In this document: positions 47,801-57,760 of the stretch, in pieces
Numbering within the stretch: the stretch's first letter is position 1
Layout of the letters: every line of letters starts with the position of its first letter
Assembly: GCF_028682475.1 (NCBI RefSeq)
Contig: NZ_JANHLE010000010.1
Span: 62,001-126,000, forward strand
Direction: 5' to 3'
Length of the DNA: 64,000 bases
From: Pseudomonas putida
Lineage (GTDB): Bacteria; Pseudomonadota; Gammaproteobacteria; Pseudomonadales; Pseudomonadaceae
Notes under the pieces: generated by a model
What the model saw: the letters and a program-made list of their open reading frames with translations, nothing else
What the model was told of the DNA's origin: nothing
The model's database searches: none
Position numbers and translations under genes: made by a program

Positions 47801-50513
47801 GTGCCAGCTGAACCTGCTCGCGGAGGGTTACCGCGTCTGTCACGCCGGAGGTCGCCAGCGCTGCACGCTGAGTCTCGCTCAACGCCTCGAACAATGCTCC
47901 GTAGATCGTGTCATGGCCGACAGCCGGGTTGATCGGCGTACCGGTGCGCGAGGTGATGTATCCAGCTGGATTACTGGTGATCAGCATGCGCTGCGCGCCG
48001 CTCTCCGGGCCGATACTGTCGAGCCTCCGATAGTACGGAAACGGGTGTAATTCAATGCTGACCTCGGGCGGCCAGCCTGGCAGCGTTGGCAGGGTGTGCA
48101 GGATCAACCGGTCAGTATCTGGATTGCGCACCGACGCCAGGTACAGCCCCTCGTATGCACGAGTGAGGCGGATCTGTTGCTGGTAGAGGCGGATCTCTTC
48201 GGCCAGGCGCGTTGGCACTTTTCCGGTGCTCAACGCTTGCAGTTCGGATGGCTGGGCGTTGCGTAGCAACTCCTCGGTGATGGCGCTGGGGAGCTGCGGA
48301 TACACGCGCTGGATCACGCCGGCGGTCGCTGCCTGGTTTGCGGGCAAGAGGCCATATCGTTTTTCCAGCTCTGCGTTACGTATGCTTGCCTCTGCCTGGG
48401 CAAGCGACTGCATGACTTCTTTGTCCAGCGCAAAGCGCTTCATCGTGTCTTCCAGCTGGGCCGGTAGCCGTTGATTCTCGCTCAGCAGGCGACGAAGTAC
48501 GTCCTCATCGGTGCCACTGACATGCAGGATCCGCATTGCCGTTTCATCGCTGAATTGCTCATTGCGATAACCCAGGCGCCGAAACAGTTGCATGCCTTGC
48601 CATTCTTGCGGCTGATCCAGCTCATGCAGCCAGGCGCCTGCGCCGTTATGGCGAATCGGCGGTTCATAGCTGTGTGCTTTGGTCGGGTGCTCAATGCTAT
48701 AGCCATCAGCAGCGGGCGTTTGCTTGACTGCATAGGCCTGGCCCTCCAGGACCAGCAAGGCCTTCCCGTCGTGATGCCGTAGACCCAGCTCGTCCGGCTC
48801 GAGCTCCGCGGGAATCACGATATCCTGCACGAAGGGCACTAAGTCGGGTTTCCATAGACGGGGTTCGCCATCGGGCATCTCGACATCTTCAAGCTCTTCG
48901 ATGAACGAAGGGGTTTCGACAGGGATGCGTTCAGGCCCTGGCGTCGGTGTCTCGATTTCTTTAACGCCTTCGCCCTGGCTTCCCAGCTCGGCTCCGATCG
49001 CCGCGCCGCCTAGACCTTGCAATACCAGGAGTGAGACGTTTTCCACAACGTCCAGCATGTAGCCGAAGGCAATTTCCTTGTCGTCATTGCTCCAGCTCTC
49101 GATGCCTTCATACACTTCGTTGCCCAACTGCAAGACCGTTGCGGCCAGCATCAGGTAGCCCACCTCGGGTACCACGAAGGCGACGGCATTGAGCGCGTCA
49201 AGCGCAATGGATTCAATGTAGGCCAGACGCCGGTGCAAGGTCATGGCGTCCATGGCCAGCGTTGGCACGGCATGAAACCTGGCATCATCGCGGTGCCGCA
49301 CAAAGCCCTGATAGACCATTTCGGCGAGGAACGGGCGCTTGAACGCATGGGGTACTAACGGCAGCGTTGCTTGAGGGTCAGGCACCCGTTCGTAGATGTT
49401 TTTAACGGTGAACGTCAGTGGCAGCAGTCGATCCTGCAGCTTGACCGTGAGTGTTGACTTGCTGGCGTCGGGGATATGCCGGGCAATGTAAGACATGTCC
49501 CGCTGTAACCTGTCGCGCAACTGTGTGCAAAGTGCCTCGAACGAGGCGTACTCCTTGATCGGGGTGTCGACATCATGCGGGTTGTACAGCGCCACGACCT
49601 GGCTGTTCGAGTCATCAGGTTGGTGCAGGCTGATTGACACCAGGCCGGTCAGCTCGACGTCCCATAGGTTGAGGAACGCGAAGGTGCTCGGCATGCTCGA
49701 CGGGGCAGCTAGTTCCTCAAGTGGTGTGGCCAGCACGGCTTCATACATTGCCTGGCTGATGTCGTTTTTCAGGTAGGCAAGGTGCACGCTTTGTTTGAAT
49801 ACCGATACTTCCGGGCGGCCCAGCGTTTCAATCGCAACCGCCTGGGCTGCAAGCGTGCTTTCGCCAGGTTTGGGCGTGGGGTAGTAGATGCTGTCGAGCT
49901 GGGCGTAGTAGGTACCGCCGATATCCAGGGTTCGGCACAGTGCGGCGAATTGTTCGGGGGCGATGTCGACGACGTTCTCGAAAGGCGGACCCGCTTGATA
50001 GCCACGCTGGTCGAGAATCACCGATCTGCGTATGGCCGGCGTGTAAGCATCCATCCCTCCGGGCTCCGTGGCGCTGGCCTCGAAGTTTTGCATGGCATAG
50101 TGCTTCAAGGATTTGACGCACAGCTCAGGGTTTCTAGGGCCTGAGTCGCGTTGATAGACAACGCTGTATAAAACAGCATCAAGCAGGTACGTCCTGGCGA
50201 CATCAATCTCCATCCCGAACTGGTTTTTGATGGCTTCGGTCAACGCGTGACTGGCGAACGCGTCGAGATGCTTGAAATTCCTGAACAGCTTGCCAACTTC
50301 TGCCTGGTGTCCACGATAGGCCGCATGTTCCTGCGCCAGGGCCTTGGCCACCTCCGGCTTATCCCGGCAGGCTTTTTCAAGCCAGCCGGGCGCTTGTTTG
50401 TGTGCATCACGCAGCGTCTGTAACGTTTCCTTGGGCGCGGTTTTCATCCACTGGGGAATCTTGCCCTCAATGGTTGTGTAGTGAATGCTGTTACCTGTGC
50501 TATCCGTGGTCAT
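44880..50513 (-). CDS. NEL-type E3 ubiquitin ligase effector, DUF6543-LRR-LRR-NEL
   Basis: 1,877 residues from ATG 50513, which has AAAGGG upstream. Residues about 90-560 look like the DUF6543 'dermonecrotic toxin' region (LCRTLDIGGTYYAQL near 192), with hydrophobic stretches at about 437-466 and 485-510. Residues about 800-970 form a second conserved block (LPGWPPEVSIEL). Two tandem modules follow, each a helical linker plus leucine-rich repeats: linker from about 989 and LRR to about 1275; linker from about 1283 and LRR to about 1550. A Ser/Gly/Pro-rich spacer leads to the C-terminal NEL domain. Its CxD catalytic motif C1686-H-D is followed by IEEQLLIRQVEMA, RLYRQRELDNIARE and FRLWESYLRDTHAERFE, closely paralleling IpaH and SspH. 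No signal peptide. Single gene between hutG and pip, more AT-rich by eye. A host-directed ubiquitin ligase is inferred; its export route is unknown. Confidence 0.87.
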   Translation of the reverse strand: MTTDSTGNSIHYTTIEGKIPQWMKTAPKETLQTLRDAHKQAPGWLEKACRDKPEVAKALAQEHAAYRGHQAEVGKLFRNFKHLDAFASHALTEAIKNQFGMEIDVARTYLLDAVLYSVVYQRDSGPRNPELCVKSLKHYAMQNFEASATEPGGMDAYTPAIRRSVILDQRGYQAGPPFENVVDIAPEQFAALCRTLDIGGTYYAQLDSIYYPTPKPGESTLAAQAVAIETLGRPEVSVFKQSVHLAYLKNDISQAMYEAVLATPLEELAAPSSMPSTFAFLNLWDVELTGLVSISLHQPDDSNSQVVALYNPHDVDTPIKEYASFEALCTQLRDRLQRDMSYIARHIPDASKSTLTVKLQDRLLPLTFTVKNIYERVPDPQATLPLVPHAFKRPFLAEMVYQGFVRHRDDARFHAVPTLAMDAMTLHRRLAYIESIALDALNAVAFVVPEVGYLMLAATVLQLGNEVYEGIESWSNDDKEIAFGYMLDVVENVSLLVLQGLGGAAIGAELGSQGEGVKEIETPTPGPERIPVETPSFIEELEDVEMPDGEPRLWKPDLVPFVQDIVIPAELEPDELGLRHHDGKALLVLEGQAYAVKQTPAADGYSIEHPTKAHSYEPPIRHNGAGAWLHELDQPQEWQGMQLFRRLGYRNEQFSDETAMRILHVSGTDEDVLRRLLSENQRLPAQLEDTMKRFALDKEVMQSLAQAEASIRNAELEKRYGLLPANQAATAGVIQRVYPQLPSAITEELLRNAQPSELQALSTGKVPTRLAEEIRLYQQQIRLTRAYEGLYLASVRNPDTDRLILHTLPTLPGWPPEVSIELHPFPYYRRLDSIGPESGAQRMLITSNPAGYITSRTGTPINPAVGHDTIYGALFEALSETQRAALATSGVTDAVTLREQVQLAPLLPRWRLRKILGMQRPGFRSPMRLADGRLGYPLSGNGNIGGALSRNMLLAQINDSGLPQRITVSAEQILARLQQDGRSAAQIQDRIRQLIAERQELQDSVDQWRAGPGTIADLASRESSRQEIEAVLWQQWFHSAVPELNQALRPLRLQHTFIAEFPQHLPDFIAARTRHLQLINLSLDHSADGSLGWAQFEAQLSNLFQHFPLLERLEIERPYSANAAASELSSSLELIVRSFPHLTELRFINQNLVLTAQSFEQLATRQHLGRLDLSGNTLAPDLPLRLPDWQLQRLGLERMRFASWPAWLDSQALERIGEVSLRSNNFTVVPEFLVNNDIDPDHQTLVSLDGNAIFPAQLRDMYLSQDGQARRFSFNLALPLAIEERLLALIDERQALREAVYQWANSSSSSAPLSNETIRSRTQLAEVILDFWEQRVRGASLFPLHLEDLSLSDFPSRLPGFFYGYVEHLRLRRVNASTGQLNQLLRRFPALSSLTLEGHVQPLRTLPSALVDAAGIRELNLREQGLVVDQAVIDDLARMRGLIALDLSGNRFSPALPSSIEFSRPLHRLYLRNVGLQSWPAWLSDLMPLYVLALDDNLLTELPEPILSNPENDDGFTSISLTGNPLSHETMQRAHLSQGRHRSYTFDMDLPLEILNLQPLDYHFSSDDSSPGSSPGSVGSAASAHRHSPVPWLPGDVPNVERWLQGSEQMRTAHRSQWQVLEHSADAEDLLGLVGRLSQSAPYRTHSSRPEFIDRVWRVLDMAADNSDQRQLFNGMAQDGASSKTCHDGALLVFKQIEEQLLIRQVEMAIPGANHDQYMYQLTRRLYRQRELDNIARELANDRDEAELRLAYHRRLATVLDLPAPADHMLYESAVRLQRGELERVERRIREAEDGESFLQFAASFRLWESYLRDTHAERFEAITNTYREEERRLFEQHPDDSIEALEPSLQILRDNLQNQEQALLRELTNQAGRRQD

Positions 50514-50684
50514 GCGAGAGCCCTTTATGTGATTCATGGCTCCGGCACTATGTCCGGCAGGTTTGGCGCAATGTGGTAGATATGTGCGTGCCGGGGGTGA
50601 ATACCGATGGCAGAGGGGCATGCTCAAAGCGCAATTCAGGTTTATGATGCCCAACGGCAGAATAATTCCCACACGGAGTGCGTA

Positions 50685-51656
50685 ATGCAGACCTTGTACC
50701 CGCAGATCAAACCCTACGCCCGGCACGATCTGGCCGTGGAAGCACCGCATGTGCTGTACGTCGACGAGAGCGGTTCGCCGGAAGGTCTGCCGGTGCTGTT
50801 CATCCATGGTGGCCCGGGCGCCGGCTGCGATGCCCAGAGCCGTTGCTACTTTGATCCCAACCTGTACCGGATCATCACCTTCGATCAGCGCGGCTGCGGC
50901 CGCTCGACCCCGCATGCCAGCCTGGAAAACAACACCACCTGGCACCTGATCGAAGACATGGAGCGCATCCGCAAACACCTGGGGATCGAAAAGTGGCTGC
51001 TGTTCGGCGGTTCCTGGGGTTCGACCCTGGCCCTGGCCTATGCCCAGACCCACCCCGAGCGCGTGCATGGCCTGATCCTGCGCGGCATCTTCCTGTGCCG
51101 CCCGCAAGAGATCGAGTGGTTCTACCAGGCCGGTGCCAGCCGCTTGTTCCCGGACTATTGGCAGGATTACATCGCGCCGATTCCGGCGGAAGAACGTGGT
51201 GACCTGGTCAAGGCCTTCCACAAGCGTCTGACCGGCAACGACCAGATTGCCCAGATGCATGCAGCCAAGGCCTGGTCCACCTGGGAAGGGCGTACCGCAA
51301 CGTTACGGCCGAACCCGCTGGTGGTCGATCGCTTCTCCGAGCCGCAGCGTGCGTTGTCGATCGCCCGTATCGAATGCCACTACTTCACCAACAATGCCTT
51401 CCTCGAACCGGACCAGCTGATCCGCGACATGCCGAAGATCGCCCATCTGCCGGCGGTCATCGTGCATGGCCGCTACGACGTGATCTGCCCGCTGGACAAT
51501 GCCTGGGAACTGCACCAGGCCTGGCCGAACAGTGAGTTGAAGGTGATTCGCGACGCGGGTCACGCGGCTTCCGAACCGGGTATCACCGATGCCCTGGTGC
51601 GTGCCGCCGACCAGATGGCCCGGCGCCTGCTCGACCTGCCTCTGGAAGAAGCATGA
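50685..51656 (+). CDS. pip: Proline iminopeptidase
   Basis: S33-family alpha/beta hydrolase of 323 residues removing N-terminal proline from peptides. ATG 50685 follows GGAG. Motifs: [15 protein letters not shown] (oxyanion HGGPG), [19 protein letters not shown] with Ser110, and later [10 protein letters not shown] (Asp) and [10 protein letters not shown] (His). Its stop overlaps dtd by 4 bp, the same pairing as elsewhere in Pseudomonas. Confidence 0.96.
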   Translation: MQTLYPQIKPYARHDLAVEAPHVLYVDESGSPEGLPVLFIHGGPGAGCDAQSRCYFDPNLYRIITFDQRGCGRSTPHASLENNTTWHLIEDMERIRKHLGIEKWLLFGGSWGSTLALAYAQTHPERVHGLILRGIFLCRPQEIEWFYQAGASRLFPDYWQDYIAPIPAEERGDLVKAFHKRLTGNDQIAQMHAAKAWSTWEGRTATLRPNPLVVDRFSEPQRALSIARIECHYFTNNAFLEPDQLIRDMPKIAHLPAVIVHGRYDVICPLDNAWELHQAWPNSELKVIRDAGHAASEPGITDALVRAADQMARRLLDLPLEEA

Positions 51657-52090
51657 AGGGGCTGCTGCAACGTGTGCGTGGCGCACGGGTAGATGTCGAG
51701 GGCAAAACCGTAGGGGCAATCGACCAGGGCCTGCTGGTGCTGGTCGCGGTGGAACCCGGCGATACCCGCGCGCACGCCGACAAATTGCTGCACAAGCTGC
51801 TCAACTACCGGGTGTTCAGCGATCCGCAGGGCAAGATGAACCTGTCGCTCAAGGATATTGGCGGCGGTCTGCTGCTGGTGTCGCAGTTCACCCTGGCCGC
51901 TGACACCCAGAGCGGCCTGCGCCCGAGCTTTTCCACCGCGGCGCCGCCGGCCCTCGGCGCGGAGCTTTTCGACTATTTACTGGCCCAGGCCCAGACGCTG
52001 CATGGCACGGTTGCCAGTGGTCAGTTCGGGGCTGACATGCAGGTGCACCTGGTCAATGATGGCCCCGTAACATTTATGTTACAAATCTGA
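51653..52090 (+). CDS. dtd: D-aminoacyl-tRNA deacylase
   Basis: 145-residue enzyme that removes D-amino acids (and glycine from tRNA-Ala) from mischarged tRNA. Motifs: [49 protein letters not shown] (the SQxT site) and [11 protein letters not shown] (GP motif). Coupled to pip by ATGA overlap; terminator just after. Confidence 0.97.
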   Translation: MKGLLQRVRGARVDVEGKTVGAIDQGLLVLVAVEPGDTRAHADKLLHKLLNYRVFSDPQGKMNLSLKDIGGGLLLVSQFTLAADTQSGLRPSFSTAAPPALGAELFDYLLAQAQTLHGTVASGQFGADMQVHLVNDGPVTFMLQI

Positions 52091-52096
52091 TGGCAA

Positions 52097-52129
52097 AAAA
52101 CCCCTGTTTGCAGGAAAACAAGGGGTTTT
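52097..52129 (+). terminator. Rho-independent terminator after dtd
   Basis: AAAACCCCTGTTT (52097-52109) pairs, with a one-base bulge, with AAACAAGGGGTTTT ending at 52129. T-rich end. It begins 6 bp past the dtd stop. The rest of the 261-bp gap to opgG shows no clear promoter. Confidence 0.82.
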
Positions 52130-52351
52130 GTAGCATAAATAGTTGGTTTGGCCTGATGCGTTGTAACGCCGCCTGCTGGATAATCGCGCGCTATGTGGAC
52201 CTGCGTTCGTGGGTTCGTTTGACTCTGACTTGAGACTGTCCGGAACCGTTTGGGGAATCATTGCGCCCTTTCGGAGTCCGAACAGTGCTCGCCAACCTGG
52301 CATATGTCGCTGGCCGTTGGTTTATTGATCTGTTTTCGGCGAGGGTTGCTC

Positions 52352-54067
52352 GTGATTGTAAGTCCCTGTAATGCACCAAGAACCCCTGGCAATCGGCTGC
52401 GCAAGGCCTTTTTGACAGGCGCAACGCTGGTAGGCCTGTTCAGCGCAGGTCAGCTCTGGGCGTTCAACCTTGACGATGTTGCGGCCAAGGCGAAGGATCT
52501 TGCCGGACAGAAGTACGAGGCGCCGAAAAGCAATCTGCCAGCTGTGTTCCGTGACATGAAGTACGGCGACTACCAGCAGATCCGTTTTCTGCCGGAGAAG
52601 GCGGAGTGGGCCAAGGACAAGACCCCGTTCAAGCTGTCCTTCTATCACCAGGGCATGCATTTCGACACGCCGGTGAAAATCAACGAAGTCACCGCGACCA
52701 AGGTCGAGGAGATCAAGTACGACCCGAGCCGCTTCGATTTCGGCAGCGTGCAGTTTGATCCAAAAGCCACCGAGAACCTCGGCTACGCCGGTTTCCGCGT
52801 GCTGTACCCGATCAACAAGGCCGACAAGCAGGATGAAATCATGACCCTGCTTGGCGCCAGCTATTTCCGCGTGGTCGGCAAGGGCCATGTGTATGGCCTG
52901 TCCGCCCGTGGCCTGGCCATCGACACCGCGCTGCCGTCCGGCGAAGAGTTCCCGCGCTTCACCGAGTTCTGGATCGAGAAGCCGAAGGCCACCGACAAAC
53001 ACCTGGTGATCTACGCACTGCTCGACTCGCCGCGCTCCACCGGTGCCTACAAGCTGACCCTGCGTCCAGGCAGCGACACCATTGTCGACGTCAAATCCCA
53101 GGTGTTCCTGCGTGACCACGTCAGCCGTCTGGGCATTGCCCCGCTGACCAGCATGTTCCTGTTCGGCGGCAACCAGCCGTCGAAAGTGCTCAACTACCGC
53201 CCGGCCCTGCACGACTCCGAAGGCCTGTCGATCCATGCCGGTAACGGCGAATGGCTGTGGCGTCCGCTGAACAACCCGAAACACCTGGCCGTGAGCAACT
53301 TCAGCGTCGAGAACCCGCGTGGTTTTGGCTTGCTGCAGCGCCAGCGCGAGTTCAGCCAGTTCGAAGACCTCGATGACAACTACCAGAAGCGTCCAAGCGC
53401 CTGGATCGAGCCGGTTGGCGACTGGGGCAAAGGCACTGTCGACCTGGTCGAGATTCCGACCGCCGACGAAACCAACGACAACATCGTTGCCTTCTGGAGC
53501 CCGGAAAAACTGCCGGAGCCGGGCACCCCGTTCGAATACGCCTACCGCCTGCACTGGACCATCGACGAGTCCGAATTCCATTCGCCGAACCTCGGTTGGG
53601 TCAAGCAGACCCTGCGCTCGACCGGTGACGTCAAACAGTCCAACCTGATCCGTCAGCCGGACGGCAGCGTGGCCTTCCTGGTCGACTTCGAAGGCCCGGT
53701 GCTGGCTAAACTGCCAGAGGACACCGCCGTGCGTAGTCAGGTCAGCCTCGGTGACAACGCCGAGCTGGTCGAGAACAACCTGCGCTACAACCCGGAGATC
53801 AAAGGCTGGCGCCTGACCTTGCGAATGAAGGTCAAAGACCCGAGCAAGTCCGTGGAAATGCGTGCAGCACTGCTGCGTGACGTCCCGGTCGAGCCGGCCA
53901 AGCCAGCAAAACCGGCTAAACAGGACAAGGCAGCAGCGAAAACTGCCAAGGCCGAGAAGCCTGCCGAGCAACCCGCCGCCGACGCGGCATCCACCACTGG
54001 GGCACCGGCCACCACCGAACAGGTGCTGACCGAGACCTGGAGCTATCAGTTGCCTGCCGATGAGTAA
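52352..54067 (+). CDS. opgG: Periplasmic glucan biosynthesis protein OpgG
   Basis: 571-residue periplasmic protein needed to shape osmoregulated periplasmic glucans. GTG 52352 ([19 protein letters not shown]) with GAGGG upstream matches the known Pseudomonas start; the longer frame is not used. Signal sequence to about residue 36 ([10 protein letters not shown]), then [42 protein letters not shown], and SSYFR-like segments. The tail (about 525-555) is Lys/Ala/Pro-rich ([15 protein letters not shown]). Overlaps opgH by 8 bp. Confidence 0.96.
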   Translation: MIVSPCNAPRTPGNRLRKAFLTGATLVGLFSAGQLWAFNLDDVAAKAKDLAGQKYEAPKSNLPAVFRDMKYGDYQQIRFLPEKAEWAKDKTPFKLSFYHQGMHFDTPVKINEVTATKVEEIKYDPSRFDFGSVQFDPKATENLGYAGFRVLYPINKADKQDEIMTLLGASYFRVVGKGHVYGLSARGLAIDTALPSGEEFPRFTEFWIEKPKATDKHLVIYALLDSPRSTGAYKLTLRPGSDTIVDVKSQVFLRDHVSRLGIAPLTSMFLFGGNQPSKVLNYRPALHDSEGLSIHAGNGEWLWRPLNNPKHLAVSNFSVENPRGFGLLQRQREFSQFEDLDDNYQKRPSAWIEPVGDWGKGTVDLVEIPTADETNDNIVAFWSPEKLPEPGTPFEYAYRLHWTIDESEFHSPNLGWVKQTLRSTGDVKQSNLIRQPDGSVAFLVDFEGPVLAKLPEDTAVRSQVSLGDNAELVENNLRYNPEIKGWRLTLRMKVKDPSKSVEMRAALLRDVPVEPAKPAKPAKQDKAAAKTAKAEKPAEQPAADAASTTGAPATTEQVLTETWSYQLPADE

Positions 54068-56633
54068 CTCTCAAGCACGGCCAGAATCGCTTGGCGAATA
54101 CCTGGCCCACCTACCACTGAGCGATGAGCAGCGGGCAGAACTTGCCAGCTGCACCTCGTTCAGCGAGCTGCATCAACGTTTGTCGGCCCAGCCGGGCACT
54201 CGCGATGCCGAAGCCGTGCAGGCTTCGGTCGGCGAGCGCCTGACCCTGAACAGCGCCGAGGACATGCACGACGCCGAGATGCTGGCGGTGGATGGCAGTG
54301 GCCGGGTGTGTCTCAAGGCCACGCCGCCGATCCGCCGTACCCGGGTGATTCCCGAGCCATGGCGTACCAACATCCTGATTCGCGCCTGGCGCCGCCTGAC
54401 CGGGCGCAGCAACGCCCCGGCACCGGAAAAGCGCGAGCTGCCCAAGGCGCGCTGGCGCTGGGTCGGCTCCATGCGCCGCTATATCCTGCTGGCGCTGATG
54501 CTCGGTCAGACCATCGTTGCCGGCTGGTACATGAAGGGCATCCTGCCGTACCAGGGCTGGTCGTTCGTCGATCTCGACGAAATCACCCATCAGTCGCTGC
54601 TGCAGACCGCCACCCAGGTTTGGCCGTATGCATTGCAGACCAGCATCCTGATCTTGTTCGGCATCCTGTTCTGCTGGGTGTCGGCCGGTTTCTGGACCGC
54701 GTTGATGGGCTTTCTCGAGCTGTTGACCGGCCGCGACAAGTACCGTATTTCCGGCAGCAGTGCCGGTAACGAGCCGATCGAAGCCGGGGCGCGTACCGCC
54801 ATCGTCATGCCGATCTGCAACGAAGATGTGCCGCGGGTGTTTGCCGGCCTGCGCGCGACCTTCGAGTCGGTTGCCGCCACCGGTGATCTGGACCGCTTCG
54901 ACTTCTTCGTGCTCAGTGACACCAACGACAGCGATATCGCCGTGGCTGAACAGCAGGCGTGGCTGGAAGTCTGCCGCGAGGCCAAGGGCTTCGGGCGCAT
55001 CTTCTATCGCCGCCGTCGCCGCCGGGTGAAACGCAAGAGCGGCAACCTCGACGACTTCTGCCGTCGCTGGGGCGGCGACTACCGTTACATGGTGGTCCTC
55101 GACGCCGACAGCGTGATGAGTGGCGAATGCCTGACCAGCCTGGTGCGCCTGATGGAAGCCAACCCGGATGCGGGGATCATCCAGACCGCGCCGAAAGCCT
55201 CGGGCATGGATACCCTGTATGCGCGCATGCAGCAGTTCGCGACCCGCGTCTACGGCCCGCTGTTCACTGCCGGCCTGCACTTCTGGCAGCTCGGTGAGTC
55301 GCACTACTGGGGCCATAACGCGATCATCCGCATGAAGCCGTTCATCGAGCACTGCGCCCTGGCGCCGTTGCCGGGCAAAGGTGCGTTCGCCGGTGCGATC
55401 CTCTCCCACGACTTCGTCGAAGCCGCGCTGATGCGCCGTGCCGGCTGGGGCGTGTGGATTGCCTACGATCTGCCGGGCAGCTATGAAGAGTTGCCGCCGA
55501 ACCTGCTCGACGAACTCAAGCGTGACCGGCGCTGGTGCCACGGCAACCTGATGAACTTCCGCCTGTTCCTGGTCAAGGGCATGCACCCGGTGCACCGCGC
55601 GGTGTTCCTTACCGGGGTGATGTCGTACCTGTCGGCGCCGTTGTGGTTCTTCTTCCTGGTGCTGTCGACGGCGTTGCTGGCGACCAACACCCTGATGGAG
55701 CCGCAGTACTTCCTTGAACCGCGTCAGCTTTATCCGTTGTGGCCACAGTGGCACCCGGAGAAGGCCATTGCGCTGTTCTCGACCACCATCGTGCTGCTGT
55801 TCCTGCCCAAGTTGCTCAGTATCATCCTGATCTGGGCCAAGGGTGCGAAAGAGTTCGGCGGGCGCTTCAAGGTGACCTTGTCGATGTTGCTGGAGATGCT
55901 GTTCTCCATGCTGCTGGCACCGGTGCGGATGATTTTCCACACCCGTTTCGTGCTGGCTGCCTTCCTCGGCTGGGCCGCGACCTGGAACTCGCCGCAGCGT
56001 GACGATGATTCCACGCCGTGGAGCGAAGCGGTGCGCCGTCATGGTCCGCAGACCTTGCTGGGCGTGGCCTGGGCCTTGCTGGTGGCGTGGCTGAACCCGA
56101 GCTTCCTGTGGTGGCTGGTGCCGATCGTCGGTTCGCTGATGCTGTCGATCCCGGTGTCGGTGATCTCCAGCCGGGTGCACCTGGGCTTGCGTGCCAAAGA
56201 CGAGAGCCTGTTCCTGATCCCCGAGGAATACGCCACGCCGCACGAGCTGCTGGCAACCGACCAGTACACCCACGAAAACCGCTGGCATGCCATGCACGAC
56301 GGTTTCGTCCGGGCCGTGGTCGACCCGCAGCAGAATGCCCTGGCCTGTGCCCTGGCCACGGCGCGTCATGGTGTCGCGGCACCAATCGAAGCGCTGCGTG
56401 CCGAGCGAATTGGCATGGCGCTGGACCTTGGTCCAAGCGGCCTGGACGGCAACACCCGTCTGGCCCTGCTCAGCGATCCGGTCGCTTTGGCGCGTTTGCA
56501 CACACGGGTCTGGGCCGAGAACAAAGAGGCCTGGTTGGGCGTCTGGCGGCAGTCGATCGCCAACGACCCGCACTCGCCGCTGTTGCCGTTGCATCCGGAG
56601 CCTGTGGCGCAGCCTTCGCTGGCCAGCGCCTGA
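54060..56633 (+). CDS. opgH: Glucan glucosyltransferase OpgH
   Basis: 857-residue inner-membrane GT2 enzyme that makes the beta-1,2 glucan backbone from UDP-glucose. N-terminal cytoplasmic part, two membrane helices (about 140-160, 195-215), then a catalytic domain with [27 protein letters not shown] and [11 protein letters not shown] (the Q/RxxRW motif), then several membrane helices to about 710 and a soluble tail. Overlaps opgG by 8 bp; the pair is one operon. Confidence 0.97.
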   Translation: MSNSQARPESLGEYLAHLPLSDEQRAELASCTSFSELHQRLSAQPGTRDAEAVQASVGERLTLNSAEDMHDAEMLAVDGSGRVCLKATPPIRRTRVIPEPWRTNILIRAWRRLTGRSNAPAPEKRELPKARWRWVGSMRRYILLALMLGQTIVAGWYMKGILPYQGWSFVDLDEITHQSLLQTATQVWPYALQTSILILFGILFCWVSAGFWTALMGFLELLTGRDKYRISGSSAGNEPIEAGARTAIVMPICNEDVPRVFAGLRATFESVAATGDLDRFDFFVLSDTNDSDIAVAEQQAWLEVCREAKGFGRIFYRRRRRRVKRKSGNLDDFCRRWGGDYRYMVVLDADSVMSGECLTSLVRLMEANPDAGIIQTAPKASGMDTLYARMQQFATRVYGPLFTAGLHFWQLGESHYWGHNAIIRMKPFIEHCALAPLPGKGAFAGAILSHDFVEAALMRRAGWGVWIAYDLPGSYEELPPNLLDELKRDRRWCHGNLMNFRLFLVKGMHPVHRAVFLTGVMSYLSAPLWFFFLVLSTALLATNTLMEPQYFLEPRQLYPLWPQWHPEKAIALFSTTIVLLFLPKLLSIILIWAKGAKEFGGRFKVTLSMLLEMLFSMLLAPVRMIFHTRFVLAAFLGWAATWNSPQRDDDSTPWSEAVRRHGPQTLLGVAWALLVAWLNPSFLWWLVPIVGSLMLSIPVSVISSRVHLGLRAKDESLFLIPEEYATPHELLATDQYTHENRWHAMHDGFVRAVVDPQQNALACALATARHGVAAPIEALRAERIGMALDLGPSGLDGNTRLALLSDPVALARLHTRVWAENKEAWLGVWRQSIANDPHSPLLPLHPEPVAQPSLASA

Positions 56634-56653
56634 TCGGCTGAGCGGTTGCAAAA

Positions 56654-56725
56654 ATCGCCGGCAAGGCCGGCTCCCACAGGGTTGTATGCACAACCGACCT
56701 GGTGGGAGCCGGCCTTGCCGGCGAT
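56654..56725. repeat. REPIN (type B)
   Basis: Perfect 24-bp arms, 56654-56677 and 56702-56725 (ATCGCCGGCAAGGCCGGCTC core), with a 24-bp loop that is itself partly palindromic (GTTGTATGCACAAC). It lies 21 bp past opgH. The remaining gap to 56878 shows no identified element. Confidence 0.9.
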
Positions 56726-56878
56726 GCTTTTTCTGCTATCAACAGGCAACAAAGTCTTCAGTGCCTATATGTAGCGTGGCGCTCATGCGTTAGCATCCCC
56801 CCCGAATATCTCGCACCCGTCTGTAGGACGGTTCGCGCTAAAAATAAAATTCGAGCTTTCTTGCTGGGGGATCTGGTG

Positions 56879-57682
56879 ATGTTGAAAAAGTTTCTGTCGA
56901 CCCTGCTGATCGGCGTCACCGCGCTGGTCGCGGTCAATGCCGCCCAGGCGGCCGGCGCCATCGATGAAGCGGTCAAGCGTGGCACCCTGCGTGCCGGCAT
57001 GGACCCTACCTACATGCCGTTCCAGATGACCAACAAGCGTGGCGAGATCGTCGGCTTCGAAGTCGACATCCTCAAGGCCATGGCCAAGTCCATGGGCGTC
57101 AAGCTGGAGATGGTCTCCACCTCCTACGATGGCATCATCCCGGCCCTGATGACCGACAAGTTCGACATCATCAGCAGCGGCATGACCCTGACCCAGGAAC
57201 GCAACCTCAAGCTGAACTTCAGCGAACCCTTCATCGTTGTCGGCCAGACCCTGCTGATCCGCAAGGAGCTGGCGGGCGAGATCAAGTCCTATAAAGACTT
57301 GAACAACGAGAAATACCGCCTGACCTCCAAGCTCGGCACCACCGGCGAAATGGTCGCCAAGAAGCTGATCGGCAAAGCCAAGTACCACGGCTACGACAAC
57401 GAGCAGGAAGCGGTGATGGATGTGGTCAACGGCAAGGCTGACGCCTTCGTCTACGACGCCCCTTACAACGTGGTGGCGGTGAACAAGGCCGGCGCTGGCA
57501 AGCTGCTGTTCCTCGACAAGCCGTTCACCTTCGAACCGCTGGCTTTCGGCCTGAAAAAAGGCGACTACGACAGCCTGAACTTCATCAACAACTTCCTGCA
57601 CCAGATCAAGCACGACGGTACCTACGATCGCATCCACGACAAGTGGTTCAAGGACACCGCCTGGCTCAAGGACATGGAATAA
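56879..57682 (+). CDS. Polar amino-acid ABC transporter, periplasmic binding protein
   Basis: 267 residues with signal peptide MLKKFLSTLLIGVTALVAVNAAQA. The family-3 binding-protein fold shows GTLRAGMDPTYMPFQMTNKRGEIVGFEVDI, DIISSGMTLTQERNLKLNFSEPF and LGTTGEMVAKK. These suggest a glutamate, cystine or similar polar amino-acid ligand, not fixed by sequence. Start ATG 56879 after GGGGGA; a GTG lies one codon upstream. First of three importer genes. Confidence 0.93.
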   Translation: MLKKFLSTLLIGVTALVAVNAAQAAGAIDEAVKRGTLRAGMDPTYMPFQMTNKRGEIVGFEVDILKAMAKSMGVKLEMVSTSYDGIIPALMTDKFDIISSGMTLTQERNLKLNFSEPFIVVGQTLLIRKELAGEIKSYKDLNNEKYRLTSKLGTTGEMVAKKLIGKAKYHGYDNEQEAVMDVVNGKADAFVYDAPYNVVAVNKAGAGKLLFLDKPFTFEPLAFGLKKGDYDSLNFINNFLHQIKHDGTYDRIHDKWFKDTAWLKDME

Positions 57683-57760
57683 GGCCGCGGCACCACGCCC
57701 GGTTTGAAACCCGACGCGCAGGCAGGTCCTGCGCGTTCGCTTTTACGGAAGTAGCCTCAA

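Noticed and set aside
50514..51260. N-terminal extension of the NEL protein to 51260
   Set aside because: The extra 249 codons are the antisense of pip; the ribosome site at 50513 and homology begin at MTTDSTG.
54111..56693. 860-codon minus-strand open frame opposite opgH
   Set aside because: Shadow frame; Arg/His/Gln-rich with no family features.
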